A stretch of DNA of 64,000 bases from Pandoraea vervacti (GCF_000934605.2 NZ_CP010897.2:5208001-5272000), one strand, 5' to 3'. Numbered from the stretch's first letter, positions 11,994 through 22,000 are shown. Notes: a model not told the origin generated them from the sequence alone. Made by a program: numbers and translations.

Positions 11994-14754
11994 AAATCGC
12001 TGATATTTGGGTTCCAATCCCTGATGATACCGGTATCTGCGTCGGGCGTGCGGACCGCGTCGCCTCGGGGAACACCCCGATGAGACGGGGATGTTCGCGC
12101 AGAAGGTCGTCCGAACGGGGCGCCGCTCGAGGCCGCGACAGGGCCCTTGCCGCGGATTCAGGCCAATCGAGGGGCTTAACGAGGGGCATATCAAGGAGCG
12201 TATCAAGGGGCGTATCAAGGGCTCTAGCGAGGGGCTTAAGCGGCGCCGAATTTGGCGATTCCGGTGTCGCGGCGCCGCCGGACGTGCTCGAACCTTGCGA
12301 GTCCGACGCCTCCGCCCCCTCCGGCACGACACTTGGCGTCAGGAACACCAGCAATTCCGTACGGCTGTCCTCATTGGCGCGATTTCGGAAGAGCGCGCCG
12401 AGCACCGGCACCTCACCCAGCCAGGGCACCTGCGCCCGATTGTCGCGGCGCACTTCCTGGTAGATCCCGCCGATGGCCACCGTACCGCCGTCCTCCACCT
12501 GGACCTGTGTCCGCACGTGGCGCGTGTCGACCGCAAAACCTTCCCCAACGGCTTGCCCGACGCCGTCCTTGCGCACGTCCACGTCCAGAATCACCTGGCC
12601 GTCCGGCGTGATCAGCGGCGTGACTTCGAGTCGCAGTGTGGCTTTGCGGAACTGAATGGAAGCGGTGTTGCGACGCCCGCTGCGGATCTGATAGGGCAAT
12701 TCCGTGCCCTGCTCGATCAGCGCCTGTACCTTGTCCGCCGTGACGACTCGGGGACGCGACACGACCCGGCCGCGCCCGCTCGTCTCCAACGCGGAAAGCT
12801 CCAATTGCAGGAAACGGCTTGCGGACCGCCCAAATAACGTGATGGCGAGGCTCGGCGGCGTCAGTCCCGAGAGCGCTGCCGCCGGAAGCCCAACACCCAC
12901 GGCGCTCTCCGGAGGAGGACCGGCGCCACGGGTACGATCGGTCCCATTCGCCTGAAGCTCACCGCCGAAGTCCCCCGCGTCGCTCGTCGTGGGCCGCTCG
13001 GCGCCTCTGGCCCCCGGCTCACCGTGAGCACCTGCCAGCCTGACACCGAGCGACTCGCTGAACCGATCATCCGCCTCGACGATGCGAGCCTCGATCAGTA
13101 CCTGCCGCACGGGTACGTCGATTCGCGCAATAAACGATGCCAGAGCATCCAGCCGTTCCGGCAAGTCGGTCACGAACAATTGATTCGTACGCGGATCGGC
13201 AATCACACTACCGCGGGACGACAATAGTCGCTGTCCCTTGCTGCCTTTCTCTCCGAGGATGATCTCCTTGAGCGCCTGAGCGCGGGGGTAGTTCAGGGTA
13301 AAGCGACGCCCCGACAACGGTAGCAATGCCTCACGTTTGGCCGCTGCCTCCAACTGCGACTGCTCGTCGGCCAGCAGATCGGCGCGCGGCGCGATCCAGT
13401 CAACACCATTGACGGAGCGCACGCCAAGCCCCGCACTTCTCACCATGATGTCGAACGCGGTCGCAACGGATACGCCTTGCACGTCCACGTCGAGACGTTT
13501 CGTGACGCCCTCTCCGATCACCACGCTACGTCCGGTCAGCCGCGCGAATGCGCGCAGCGCATCGGCGGCGTCTGCACCGTTAAGGGTCACGTCGACCGTT
13601 GTGGCGTCCGGACGGGCCGCCGTATCGGCGGCGCCGTGCGGACCACCGTCGTCTTTCGCAACGCCATTGCCATTTCCGTTGCCATTGCCTCGATCAGTCC
13701 ACGTTGCCGTCAAACCGGCCGACGCGCGACGACGCAGCACGACGTAGCGCGTGCCGGCCCGCATGGAACCGACAGGCGTCGTATCGTCGACAGGTGCACT
13801 CGGGGACGCTGCGGACATTGTCACGGCGTCCTGTGCGGCGCGGCGCGTCAATGGTGTGCGAAAAACATCGACGGTTTCGGCGGGTGTTTGCCAGGGCGCA
13901 GAGGGTTCCGGCAATACCGGACGGGGCACTGCGGAGAGGTCATCCACGGCAGAGACCCCATTGGCGGGCTCGGCGGGACGCCGCCAACGGTACGCCGACA
14001 CCATAACGGTCAGCGTGGCGTCGGCGTGATCCCGGTCCTGCGCATCGGCGCTCGCCGATCCGGCTGCCATGCGAGGTCCCTGCATGGTGAGTTGCTCCAC
14101 CGCCAAATGACGGGGAATGCGATCGATTTCGGCGAGCCAGCGAAGCAGGTTCGCGACGCGTCCACGAACACGTATCTCGGCACGCTCCACCTCCAGTTCG
14201 TCGGACATCTCGGATGGCCCGGGACGTGCAAACTCCAGCACCAGCCCCGCGCGCGCGACCAGCCGCTCAAGGTCCGTGCGCCATGCATTGTGAGCGTCAT
14301 CCTCCGGCTCGAATGGCAATATCGGTGGCGATATCGGCAACGATGTCGGCGGCGGTGTCGGCGCCTCCGACGATGCGCCGACCGAGTCCCTTACGGGCGG
14401 CCCGGCAATCGGCAATAGGCGCTGCCACGCCATGGTTTCGGCCTCGGCCTCTCGAAGGCGTGTCGCTAGCTGCGGCAACTGGCGCGCAGCGTCGTTCGCA
14501 CGATCCAGCGCATGCCGCTCCGCGTCCAGGTCATTTTTCAGCGCCGCCCACGCGGGCAATCCGGCCAGCCACCAGATCGACCATGCCACGAGGAATCCCG
14601 TCACGCCGACGGCGATCGCAACACCCCCACGTATGGAGCGCGCCCACTCCGCCGGCGACACCGACAGCCATGCCGCCCATCTCGAACGCCAGCGCTCCTT
14701 CACGTCGTGAAACATGTCGCGCACGTCATCCGGCGGATGATTCTCACCGTACAT
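11899..14754 (-). CDS. Type IV pilus fusion: PilO + PilP-like segment + PilQ secretin
   Basis: One 951-codon frame holds what are normally three genes. Residues 43-66 are a membrane helix, followed by a coiled coil (70-108) and a ferredoxin-like periplasmic part (to about 258), as in PilO. Residues 294-352 (DVFRTPL, then [15 protein letters not shown]) resemble the start and core of PilP, much shortened. A Gly-Asn linker follows (356-364). Then PilQ modules: STN/N0 387-456, secretin N1 484-548, secretin 550-812 ([35 protein letters not shown]). No signal peptide or AMIN domain precedes the secretin. Residues 813-951 are a low-complexity tail with LDTP-like repeats. The start overlaps pilN by 11 nt. 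Confidence 0.85.
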   Translation of the reverse strand: MYGENHPPDDVRDMFHDVKERWRSRWAAWLSVSPAEWARSIRGGVAIAVGVTGFLVAWSIWWLAGLPAWAALKNDLDAERHALDRANDAARQLPQLATRLREAEAETMAWQRLLPIAGPPVRDSVGASSEAPTPPPTSLPISPPILPFEPEDDAHNAWRTDLERLVARAGLVLEFARPGPSEMSDELEVERAEIRVRGRVANLLRWLAEIDRIPRHLAVEQLTMQGPRMAAGSASADAQDRDHADATLTVMVSAYRWRRPAEPANGVSAVDDLSAVPRPVLPEPSAPWQTPAETVDVFRTPLTRRAAQDAVTMSAASPSAPVDDTTPVGSMRAGTRYVVLRRRASAGLTATWTDRGNGNGNGNGVAKDDGGPHGAADTAARPDATTVDVTLNGADAADALRAFARLTGRSVVIGEGVTKRLDVDVQGVSVATAFDIMVRSAGLGVRSVNGVDWIAPRADLLADEQSQLEAAAKREALLPLSGRRFTLNYPRAQALKEIILGEKGSKGQRLLSSRGSVIADPRTNQLFVTDLPERLDALASFIARIDVPVRQVLIEARIVEADDRFSESLGVRLAGAHGEPGARGAERPTTSDAGDFGGELQANGTDRTRGAGPPPESAVGVGLPAAALSGLTPPSLAITLFGRSASRFLQLELSALETSGRGRVVSRPRVVTADKVQALIEQGTELPYQIRSGRRNTASIQFRKATLRLEVTPLITPDGQVILDVDVRKDGVGQAVGEGFAVDTRHVRTQVQVEDGGTVAIGGIYQEVRRDNRAQVPWLGEVPVLGALFRNRANEDSRTELLVFLTPSVVPEGAEASDSQGSSTSGGAATPESPNSAPLKPLARALDTPLDTLLDMPLVKPLDWPESAARALSRPRAAPRSDDLLREHPRLIGVFPEATRSARPTQIPVSSGIGTQISAIYAGKRNTCRTDGGGQDHGRTRSGATSRTAVL
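12169..12240. repeat. 12-bp tandem repeats inside the pilQ-region tail
   Basis: Six contiguous 12-bp units (plus strand forms GAGGGGCTTAAC, GAGGGGCATATC, AAGGAGCGTATC, AAGGGGCGTATC, AAGGGCTCTAGC, GAGGGGCTTAAG). On the coding strand they give a degenerate tetrapeptide series [27 protein letters not shown], residues 838-865 of the fusion. The unit is a multiple of three, so copy-number change would keep the frame. Confidence 0.85.
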
Positions 14755-15412
14755 CGGGCACCTCCGTGATCACACGCTCGGTGTCGGCAATGCCGGTGAG
14801 CACGCGTGACGTCTGCGGCTGTCGGATCTCGATCCGCAAAGTGAAACGACGAATATTCGGCACGGCGACCGATGTGTCGCCCCCCGTCCACTGACGTCGT
14901 ATGCTCTCGGGCACCACACTCGACTCGACCTCGGCGACCTTGCGCACCCACGGCAGTGCTCGCAGCCGCTTCTGGGTCTCCCGCACCCGCGATTGCGTCG
15001 TCGCATACCCCTCGATTCGAAGATGCTCGTCGACAGTTCTCACGAGCGTCAGTCGAACGCCATCGGCGCACGCACGCATCACGTCCAGTATGCGATATGC
15101 CGCGGGCTGCCGACGCTCCACCAGCGTCACCGCCGCGCGGCGGTGCGCACTCATTTCGGCCAGTCGACGTCGTGTCACGTCAAACGCCACGGACTCGGCA
15201 CGCAGGTTTTGACTCGCTTCGCGCCATGCAGCCCCCTGCGCACGCGCTTGCTGACGCTGATGCAAGTCCCACGCGATCGGCACAATCGACATCACAGCGC
15301 CACACGCGGCGATTCCCATCCAGATCCGAAACTGGTGTCGAAAATCCCGGCGGCGCCGTTCGGCCAACGTCGGCAGAAAATCGAGCGGGGGTAATGCGGC
15401 GCTCACTCGCAT
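14744..15412 (-). CDS. pilN: Type IV pilus inner membrane protein PilN
   Basis: 222 aa. A short cytoplasmic N-terminus (RVSAALPPLDFLPTLAERRRRDFRHQF) precedes one membrane helix (about 30-47) and a coiled coil, then a periplasmic ferredoxin-like region. This is the PilN pattern; the N-terminal stretch is where PilN normally holds PilM. In the pilus machine PilN pairs with PilO. It overlaps pilM by 10 nt (ATGCGAGTGA) and the PilO-led fusion gene by 11 nt, implying translational coupling. The sequence is divergent from textbook PilN (no clear INLLPYR motif, replaced by LPPLDFLPT), so the name leans on position and architecture. Confidence 0.8.
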   Translation of the reverse strand: MRVSAALPPLDFLPTLAERRRRDFRHQFRIWMGIAACGAVMSIVPIAWDLHQRQQARAQGAAWREASQNLRAESVAFDVTRRRLAEMSAHRRAAVTLVERRQPAAYRILDVMRACADGVRLTLVRTVDEHLRIEGYATTQSRVRETQKRLRALPWVRKVAEVESSVVPESIRRQWTGGDTSVAVPNIRRFTLRIEIRQPQTSRVLTGIADTERVITEVPDVR

Positions 15413-16524
15413 GACATCCCCTGCATGGACATGGCGCGCAACGCCAATCCGTACGGCACCGCAAGCGTCGTGCCCTGCGCCGTCGGCTGATAACGCGAAC
15501 CGGCGGGCTCCGCGGTTCGCTCGCCATCTGCCACGTCGAAGGGATCCGCGTTATCTAACGCGTCGAGGGCATCGACGCGATCTAATGGCGCAAATGGATG
15601 GACCGCGATGCCGCACGCCACCGCTACGGCCTCCCGGATCGCAGCGAGTTCGCCCGGCGTTGCTTCCTGCACCACGATGTAGATCGCCTGCGGAACCACC
15701 GGCAGCTTCTTCGACAGGTCCCGAATCGCACTTGCCAAGGCTTCGGGATGACCGTTGACGCCATCGAAACGCTCGCTGATGTCGGCGAGGCACCGTTGTC
15801 CGTCAAAAACCGCCAGATCGATGTCATAGGCATCGACTTGCAGCAGCGCTACCGGATACTCCATTCGAGGCGTGTCGGTCACCGACGCCTTGCGTGACCG
15901 CTCACAGGCCTGCGACCGGGCGTTCAGAAAGGCTCGGCGCCCGGCCTTATGCGCCGCATCGATTGCGTGAGGGCGCAAACCCGACATCTCCATGACCGCA
16001 ACGCGTTCATCGACGAGCGTTGCTTCACAGGCGTATAGCCTAAGCCGATGGCTACCGGGGTCCGCCCATGTGACCCCCACCCGACTTCGTAGGTCGGGCT
16101 CCCCGTCTCCGGGCAAGAGCAGCGCCGCGCGCCGCTCGCACCACGCGCGCAACGCGCGCGGGGGCAAACCCAACGGACAATCGACAATCCGCGTCTTCAG
16201 ACCCTGCGCCGGTAGCGCCAACACCACGATATCGTCCTGCAAATCCTCGACGCGCGTGTCCGAGCGCTCCAGCATTTCGACCAACCGACGCGCGACGGCT
16301 TCAGGCTTTGCAATCTGTGGACCACGCAGCATGCCATCGTCGAGCGCCGCGCTTCCATAGGCGTCGACACGCAACCGCGCGCTTCCTGCCACGCGCGTCA
16401 TGCGAACGAATTGGATGCTCCCCGCGTCAAAGTGAATGCCGCAACCACCGCCTGCCTTGCGCGGCAACATTGCCGCCAGCCGATGACCCATGTGACGCAC
16501 ACTTCGCAACACCGCCGTAACCAT
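15403..16524 (-). CDS. pilM: Type IV pilus assembly ATPase-fold protein PilM
   Basis: 373 aa actin-like (FtsA/PilM fold) cytoplasmic protein that binds the PilN N-terminus and links the alignment complex to the motor. Supporting blocks are HFDAGSIQFVRM near the N-terminus (phosphate-1-like), LALPAQGLKTRIVDCP, ALLQVDAYDIDLAVFDGQRCLADI (phosphate-2-like), and a C-terminal VPYGLALRAM as in PilM. It is first of the pil-aro series; GGGAGG lies 5 nt before the ATG. The region up to the divergent mrcA is 244 bp. Divergent relative to well-studied PilM proteins, but order and fold agree. Confidence 0.82.
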   Translation of the reverse strand: MVTAVLRSVRHMGHRLAAMLPRKAGGGCGIHFDAGSIQFVRMTRVAGSARLRVDAYGSAALDDGMLRGPQIAKPEAVARRLVEMLERSDTRVEDLQDDIVVLALPAQGLKTRIVDCPLGLPPRALRAWCERRAALLLPGDGEPDLRSRVGVTWADPGSHRLRLYACEATLVDERVAVMEMSGLRPHAIDAAHKAGRRAFLNARSQACERSRKASVTDTPRMEYPVALLQVDAYDIDLAVFDGQRCLADISERFDGVNGHPEALASAIRDLSKKLPVVPQAIYIVVQEATPGELAAIREAVAVACGIAVHPFAPLDRVDALDALDNADPFDVADGERTAEPAGSRYQPTAQGTTLAVPYGLALRAMSMQGMSCE

Positions 16525-16735
16525 GACCGCCTCCCTTCCCTCTTCGTATCGATGTGATCGATGCTATCGGTCGTGGCACGACGGTCCAATCGGACGATTC
16601 CGAGTTTTTGAAGCATGACGGTCGGCGATATAGCGTTTCGGAATTCATGCCGTTTTCGACTCGGCCGATTCCTAGCCTCCATAGGCGCAAACTCCGATTT
16701 CGAGGGGCCGTCGAGGGTGGCCACGGGTCGTTCGT

Positions 16736-16741
16736 TATAAT
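16736..16741 (+). promoter_or_regulatory. Consensus -10 hexamer upstream of mrcA
   Basis: A perfect TATAAT ends 27 bp before the mrcA ATG. No convincing -35 stands 16-18 bp upstream, so treat it as a likely but incomplete promoter. The intervening leader has no good Shine-Dalgarno. Confidence 0.45.
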
Positions 16742-16768
16742 CGGCCCATCGTTTTTTCCGGTTTCCCC

Positions 16769-19219
16769 ATGGCAAGCACACCCCAAACCGAGACACCCCG
16801 CGACAAGCGTCCGCCCAAACCGCGCCGCTCCATCTGGCTGCGCCTCGCCCTTTGGTTCGTCGGCCTTATCGCTGCGATGGTCGTATGTGGCGCGTTGCTC
16901 GCGGGGTACGTTCTGGTCGTCATGACGCCGCAGTTGCCGTCACTGGACACCATCGTCGATTACCGGCCGAAGATTCCGTTGCGCATTTACACCGCTGATG
17001 AGATCCAGATCGGTGAGTTCGGCGAGGAGCGCCGAAATCTCGTGCGCTTTGCCGACATTCCCGACGTCATGAAGAAAGCCGTGCTTGCCATCGAGGACGA
17101 CCGTTTCTATCAGCACGGCGGCGTGGATTTCATCGGCATCTTCCGTGCAGGCGTGGCGAACTTCACGCGTGGCGGTTCCTCACAGGGCGCCAGCACGATC
17201 ACGATGCAGGTCGCGCGCAACTTCTTCCTGTCTAGCGAGAAGACGTACACGCGCAAGATCTATGAAGCTCTGCTTGCCTACAAGATCGAATCGCGCCTGT
17301 CGAAAGATCAGATTCTTGAGCTCTACATGAATCAGATCTACCTCGGCGAGCGGGCATATGGCTTCGCCAGTGCGGCACGCGTGTATTTCGGCAAGGACCT
17401 GAAGGACATCACGCTCGCGGAAGCCGCCATGCTCGCCGGACTGCCGAAGGCGCCTTCGGCGTACAACCCGATCGTCAATTACAAGCGCGCGCGTGTGCGC
17501 CAGGAATACATCCTGAAGCGCATGTACGACCTTGGGTACGTGTCGAAAGCCGAGTACGACCAGGCGATTGCGCAAGAGATGGTCGTGCGGGGGCTGGGCA
17601 GCGAGTTCAGCGTGCATGCCGGATACGTTGCGGAAATGGTGCGCCAACTGCTCTACGCACAGTTCAAGGACGAGATTTACACGCGTGGCTTCAACGTCTA
17701 CACGACCATTAATTCGGCGGATCAGGAAGCGGCGTACGAAGCGCTACGCGCCGGCGTCATGGCGTACGAATTGCGCCATGGCTATCGCGGCCCCGAAGCC
17801 AATATCGATCTGCCGGACGGCAAGGACGAACGCGAGCAACTGATCGACGACACCCTGGTGGAGCACCCCGACAGCGGCGACATGGTCGCGGCCGTGGTCC
17901 TGTCGGCAACGCCGCAGCAAGTGAAAGCGGTACTGCTCAACGGCGACGATGTCACCGTTACCGGGGACGGACTGCGCTTTGCCGCCGCTGGCCTGAGTGC
18001 CAAGGCGCAGCCCAAGCAGAAGATTCGCGCAGGCTCGGTGATTCGCGTGACGAAGGACGCCAAGGAGAACTGGCGCATCGTGCAGATGCCCGACATCGAA
18101 GCGGCGTTCGTCTCGCTCGATCCGCAGAATGGCGCGATCCGTTCGCTCGTCGGCGGCTTCGACTTCAACCGGAACAAGTTCAATCACGTCACGCAGGCAT
18201 GGCGGCAGCCGGGGTCGAGCTTCAAGCCGTTCATCTACTCGGCTGCGCTTGAAAAGGGATTCGCACCGGCAACCATCATCAATGACGCACCGCTGTATTT
18301 CACGGCGGCGCAAACCGGTGGACAGCCATGGGAGCCGAAGAATTACGGCGGCGGCTTCGATGGACCTGAACCGATGCGCGTCGCGTTGATGCGCTCGCGC
18401 AACCTCGTCTCGATTCGTATTCTTCAGAGCATTACGCCCGGGTACGCGCAGAAGTTCATCGGCCGATTCGGGTTCGAAGCGGACAAGCATCCCGCCTACC
18501 TGCCGATGGCGCTGGGTGCCGGCATGGTCACACCATTGCAGATGGCTAGCGGCTATGCGGTGTTCGCGAACGGCGGCTTCCGGGTAAATCCGTTTATCGT
18601 AGCCCGCATCACGGACTCGAAGGGCAGCGTCATCATGGAAGAAAAGCCGACCACGGCCGGGGACGAGTCGATCCGCGCCATTCCGGCGCGCAATGCGTTC
18701 CTCATGAATTCGATGCTGCACGACGTAGCAACGCGCGGTACGGCGGCCAAAACCAATGCGCTCAAGCGCAGCGATCTCGCGGGCAAGACTGGCACGACGA
18801 ACGACTCGCACGACGCGTGGTTCGCGGGCTATCAGTCTCAGTTGGTGGGTGTGGCCTGGATTGGCTTCGATCAGCCGCGAAACCTGGGGGATCGGGAAAC
18901 CGGTGGCGGCTTGGCGCTGCCGATCTGGATCGACTACATGTCGAAGGCGCTGCGTGGCGTACCGGAGGCAACGCGCCCGATGCCGCCGGGCATCATTCAG
19001 GCGAACGGCGACTACTTCTATGACGACTATCCGCCGGGACGTGCCGTCAGCACGGTGGGACTGAGCGCAGAACCGGCGCCGGACGGCTCGGCGTCGCCAG
19101 GGCCATCGGGTGCACTGCCCGGTCAGATGCCGGCGCAGTCGGGACCGGCGCCAGCACCTGCCCCGGTCGACCGACAGGAACGTCAGCGTATCCTGGATAT
19201 GTTTAACAGCAAGCCTTGA
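16769..19219 (+). CDS. mrcA: Penicillin-binding protein 1A
   Basis: 816 aa bifunctional class A PBP, polymerising and cross-linking peptidoglycan at the inner membrane. Basic cytoplasmic N-terminus, membrane helix at about 24-50. Glycosyltransferase (GT51) region begins AIEDDRFYQHGG (107-118, catalytic Glu109) with GASTITMQVARNFFL (140-154). An OB-like insertion occupies about 320-440. Transpeptidase motifs: SSFK (active Ser483), SRN (543-545), KTGT (673-676). The C-terminus is a Pro/Ala/Ser linker (770-800) ending in a charged helix. Divergent from the pil operon, the usual position in Burkholderiales. Confidence 0.96.
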   Translation: MASTPQTETPRDKRPPKPRRSIWLRLALWFVGLIAAMVVCGALLAGYVLVVMTPQLPSLDTIVDYRPKIPLRIYTADEIQIGEFGEERRNLVRFADIPDVMKKAVLAIEDDRFYQHGGVDFIGIFRAGVANFTRGGSSQGASTITMQVARNFFLSSEKTYTRKIYEALLAYKIESRLSKDQILELYMNQIYLGERAYGFASAARVYFGKDLKDITLAEAAMLAGLPKAPSAYNPIVNYKRARVRQEYILKRMYDLGYVSKAEYDQAIAQEMVVRGLGSEFSVHAGYVAEMVRQLLYAQFKDEIYTRGFNVYTTINSADQEAAYEALRAGVMAYELRHGYRGPEANIDLPDGKDEREQLIDDTLVEHPDSGDMVAAVVLSATPQQVKAVLLNGDDVTVTGDGLRFAAAGLSAKAQPKQKIRAGSVIRVTKDAKENWRIVQMPDIEAAFVSLDPQNGAIRSLVGGFDFNRNKFNHVTQAWRQPGSSFKPFIYSAALEKGFAPATIINDAPLYFTAAQTGGQPWEPKNYGGGFDGPEPMRVALMRSRNLVSIRILQSITPGYAQKFIGRFGFEADKHPAYLPMALGAGMVTPLQMASGYAVFANGGFRVNPFIVARITDSKGSVIMEEKPTTAGDESIRAIPARNAFLMNSMLHDVATRGTAAKTNALKRSDLAGKTGTTNDSHDAWFAGYQSQLVGVAWIGFDQPRNLGDRETGGGLALPIWIDYMSKALRGVPEATRPMPPGIIQANGDYFYDDYPPGRAVSTVGLSAEPAPDGSASPGPSGALPGQMPAQSGPAPAPAPVDRQERQRILDMFNSKP

Positions 19220-19231
19220 CGCGCCCGTGAA

Positions 19232-19564
19232 TCAGCCGGCCTGAAGCGTCACGGTCTCGCCGGCCTGCTGCGATGCAAAGCGCGACAAGGCTTCGAACAG
19301 TTCGGAGTCGTCGCGCGTATCGCGCCACTTGTCGCCCTTCAGGCGGAAGTGGAAGCCACCTGAACGGGCGGCGATCCAGATCTCGCTCATCGGTGTCTGA
19401 ACATTGACGATGATCTTGCTACCGTCGTCGAATTCGAGCGTCAGCACGTTGCCAGTGCGCTCGCAATCGATGTCTACGTCACTGTCGTCGACGACCGCCT
19501 CGACAGCCGCCTCGACCTGCGCCAGCACTGCCTCTGCGAGCGCCAGGAATTCACTTTCCGTCAT
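19232..19564 (-). CDS. cyaY: Frataxin-like iron-sulfur assembly protein CyaY
   Basis: 110 aa, the family length. The acidic first helix (MTESEFLALAEAVLAQVEAAVEAV with DDSDVDID) and the following sheet (LTLEFDDGSKIIVNVQTPMSEIWIAARSGGFHF) are diagnostic for frataxin/CyaY, an iron-binding regulator of Fe-S cluster assembly. ATG at 19564 is chosen because GGAG lies 6 nt upstream and the family starts here; the frame is open another 225 nt upstream. Convergent with mrcA (12 bp gap) and divergent from lptM-lysA, 57 bp away. Confidence 0.95.
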   Translation of the reverse strand: MTESEFLALAEAVLAQVEAAVEAVVDDSDVDIDCERTGNVLTLEFDDGSKIIVNVQTPMSEIWIAARSGGFHFRLKGDKWRDTRDDSELFEALSRFASQQAGETVTLQAG

Positions 19565-19621
19565 GCTAAACTCCACGGTTTGCGTCATCGCTTGCATGCC
19601 GCACCACGCGGCGATACCCCC

Positions 19622-19849
19622 ATGACTGCACCTATTCGAACCTGCGCGATTGTAGCGTCGATTGCCCTTTTGAGCGTATTGGCGGGCTGTGGCCAGGCCG
19701 GCCCGTTGTACCTGCCGGCGCGTCCGGTGAAACCGACCCCGCCTGTGGGAGCGCCGGTTCCGCCGCCGCCGCTCGTGCCCGAGCCGCAACGTGGACCGTC
19801 GGTCGAGGTGCCGCCCGCTGCGTCGCTGCCGGCCGCAAAACCGGAATAA
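19622..19849 (+). CDS. lptM: LptM/YifL-type small lipoprotein
   Basis: 75 aa. Signal sequence with lipobox LAGC (Cys24), followed by GQAGPLYLP, the short conserved block of LptM (formerly YifL), then a Pro-rich disordered tail (KPTPPVGAPVPPPPLVPEP). LptM helps the outer membrane LPS translocon LptDE mature with native disulfides. Start ATG 19622 places the hydrophobic stretch at the usual distance. Directly upstream of lysA and next to cyaY, the order seen across gamma- and betaproteobacteria, which strongly supports the call. Confidence 0.85.
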   Translation: MTAPIRTCAIVASIALLSVLAGCGQAGPLYLPARPVKPTPPVGAPVPPPPLVPEPQRGPSVEVPPAASLPAAKPE

Positions 19850-20014
19850 GCGAAATTAGCCGACATTGATCGACATTGCGCCGCGTTTGACCGACGTCAC
19901 GCTAGGTCGATCATGAATTGTCGAAGCGAGACGACTTCGGCATCACCGGCACCCGTTGTTGAGCCATGGGCTCCCGTCGTCTCCGTTGCCCCACTTGTTT
20001 ACCGAGTTTTTGCG

Positions 20015-21283
20015 ATGTCCGACGCCATCTTTTCCTACCGCGACGACGTACTCCATGCCGAAGGCGTAGCCCTGCCCGCCCTCGCGGAGCGCTTCGGCAC
20101 GCCGCTTTACGTCTATTCGAAGGCCGCCCTGACGAATGCTTATCAGGCCTACGCCAAGGCATGCGAAGGCCGCAATGCAGCGGTGCATTACGCCGCCAAG
20201 GCCAACTCGAACCTTGCGGTACTCGGCGTGTTCGCCAAGCTGGGCGCCGGCTTCGACATCGTATCGGCCGGAGAACTGGCCCGCGTGATCGCCGCTGGCG
20301 GCGACCCGAGGCGCGCCGTGTTTTCGGGCGTGGGAAAGCATGCCGACGAAATGCGCTACGCGCTGGAAAAGGACGTCTTCTGCTTCAACGTGGAGTCGCG
20401 TCCGGAACTCGACCGGCTCAATGAAGTGGCGGGGCAAGTCGGCAAACGCGCGCGCGTGTCGCTACGTGTGAATCCGAATGTCGACGCCAAGACACACCCC
20501 TACATCTCGACGGGGCTGCGCGGCAACAAGTTCGGGGTGGCGTACGAAGAAGCGTTTGACGCCTACCGCGCGGCGGCCGCGATGCCGAACCTGGAGGTGG
20601 TTGGCATCGACTGCCATATCGGCTCGCAAATCACCGAAATCTCGCCGTATCTCGACGCTACCGACAAAGTGCTCGATCTGGTCGAAAAGCTCGAGTCCGC
20701 AGGCATCTCGCTGCATCACATCGATGTGGGCGGCGGACTGGGTATCACCTATACGGACGAAACGCCCCCGGACATCACGGCGTTCGCGACCACGCTGCTC
20801 GATCACATCGCCCAGCGCGGTCACGGCCATCGTCGGGTGCTGTTTGAGCCGGGTCGCTCGCTGGTCGGCAACGCCGGCGTGCTGCTCACACGTGTCGAAT
20901 TCCTGAAGCCCGGCGAGACGAAGAACTTCGCCATCGTCGATGCGGCAATGAACGATTTGGCGCGCCCCGCCATGTACGAGGCATATCACGGCATCGATCC
21001 GGTCGAGCGCCGCACCGGTGAGGTCGCTACGTATGACGTCGTCGGCCCCGTATGCGAGAGCGGCGACTGGCTCGGCCGGGACCGCGAACTCGCCATTGTG
21101 CCCGGCGATCTGCTCGCCATTCGCTCCGCCGGCGCCTATGGCTTCACGATGAGCTCGAACTACAACACGCGTCCGCGCGCCGCCGAAGTCATGGTCGACG
21201 GTAACGAAGCCCACCTCGTACGCGAACGTGAAACGGTCGAATCGCTGTTCGCCGGCGAACGCCTGTTGCCCACTGGCGCCTGA
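20015..21283 (+). CDS. lysA: Diaminopimelate decarboxylase
   Basis: 422 aa, last step of lysine synthesis: meso-diaminopimelate to lysine and CO2, PLP-dependent, fold type III. PLP lysine is Lys62 in HYAAKANSN; further family blocks are GAGFDIVSAGEL, HIGSQI, GGGLGI, EPGRSLVGNAG, CESGDWLGRDR and SAGAYGFTMSSNYN. ATG 20015 (MSDAIFSYRDDVLHAEGV) matches the family N-terminus; an upstream in-frame ATG at 19913 would add 34 residues without family character. Follows lptM by 165 bp. Confidence 0.96.
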   Translation: MSDAIFSYRDDVLHAEGVALPALAERFGTPLYVYSKAALTNAYQAYAKACEGRNAAVHYAAKANSNLAVLGVFAKLGAGFDIVSAGELARVIAAGGDPRRAVFSGVGKHADEMRYALEKDVFCFNVESRPELDRLNEVAGQVGKRARVSLRVNPNVDAKTHPYISTGLRGNKFGVAYEEAFDAYRAAAAMPNLEVVGIDCHIGSQITEISPYLDATDKVLDLVEKLESAGISLHHIDVGGGLGITYTDETPPDITAFATTLLDHIAQRGHGHRRVLFEPGRSLVGNAGVLLTRVEFLKPGETKNFAIVDAAMNDLARPAMYEAYHGIDPVERRTGEVATYDVVGPVCESGDWLGRDRELAIVPGDLLAIRSAGAYGFTMSSNYNTRPRAAEVMVDGNEAHLVRERETVESLFAGERLLPTGA

Positions 21284-21298
21284 TCCGCCGGTCTCTAC

Positions 21299-22000
21299 CT
21301 AGCGCCTGCCGCTCGCCGTTCGCCACCTGCGAAGCGCCCAGAACAAACGGGTGCCGAGCAGGCCCGCCACCACGATCGCATAGATCGCCGGCTGGGCAAG
21401 ATCGTTTTTGCCCGCCTTCATCCACCAGTAGTGCAGGATCGCCAGCACAGCGACCGCGTAAATTGCGCGGTGCAGCCGTTGCCAGCGCCGCCCGCCCAGA
21501 CGTCTGACCATCGCGTGTGGGGATGTCAGTGCCAATGGCACCATCAGGACGAACGCCGCAAATCCCACCGTAATGAATGGCCGTTTCCCCGTGACGTCAC
21601 GCAGGATGCTGATCCAGTCGAACCACTGGTCCAGCCAGAAGTACGTGGCGAAATGCAGAGCGCCGTAAAAGAACGCGAAGAGGCCGAGCATGCGACGAAA
21701 ACGTAGCCACCACGCGAAGCCGGTCAATCGCCGCAGGGGCGTCACGGCAAGGGTGATGCAGAGCATTACCAGCGTCCACGTTCCCGTCGAGCGCGTGATG
21801 AATTCGACGGGGTTCGCACCCAGCTGGTCCGTGAATCCGTAGAGCACGAGCCGCAGCAACGGCAACAGCGCCACGCTGAAGACGACGACCTTCGTCCACG
21901 CGACCCAGCGTTGTGCAGGCCGCTGCCCTGCCGATGCATTCGCAGTCGCAGTGCCGGCACGGGGCAATTTTGCAGGAGGCTCGGAGGGGGATGTCGGCAC
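21299..22000 (-). CDS. msrQ: Heme-binding membrane subunit of methionine sulfoxide reductase
   Basis: 233 aa, six hydrophobic segments of the ferric-reductase-like YedZ/MsrQ family. It passes electrons from the quinone pool via heme b to periplasmic MsrP. Candidate heme histidines are in FYGALHFATYFWLDQW and HRAIYAVAVLAILHYWW. The first 28 residues are a Pro/Ala-rich cytoplasmic extension. It lies 11 bp after msrP and ends 15 bp from convergent lysA. Confidence 0.93.
   Translation of the reverse strand: MPTSPSEPPAKLPRAGTATANASAGQRPAQRWVAWTKVVVFSVALLPLLRLVLYGFTDQLGANPVEFITRSTGTWTLVMLCITLAVTPLRRLTGFAWWLRFRRMLGLFAFFYGALHFATYFWLDQWFDWISILRDVTGKRPFITVGFAAFVLMVPLALTSPHAMVRRLGGRRWQRLHRAIYAVAVLAILHYWWMKAGKNDLAQPAIYAIVVAGLLGTRLFWALRRWRTASGRR

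Noticed and set aside
11994..12332. 113-codon upstream extension of aroK
   Set aside because: Arg/Pro-rich, lies inside the pilQ-type tail, and the normal AroK N-terminus begins at 11993.
19913..20014. N-terminal extension of lysA
   Set aside because: No family similarity before MSDAIFSYRDD; the shorter start gives the normal length.
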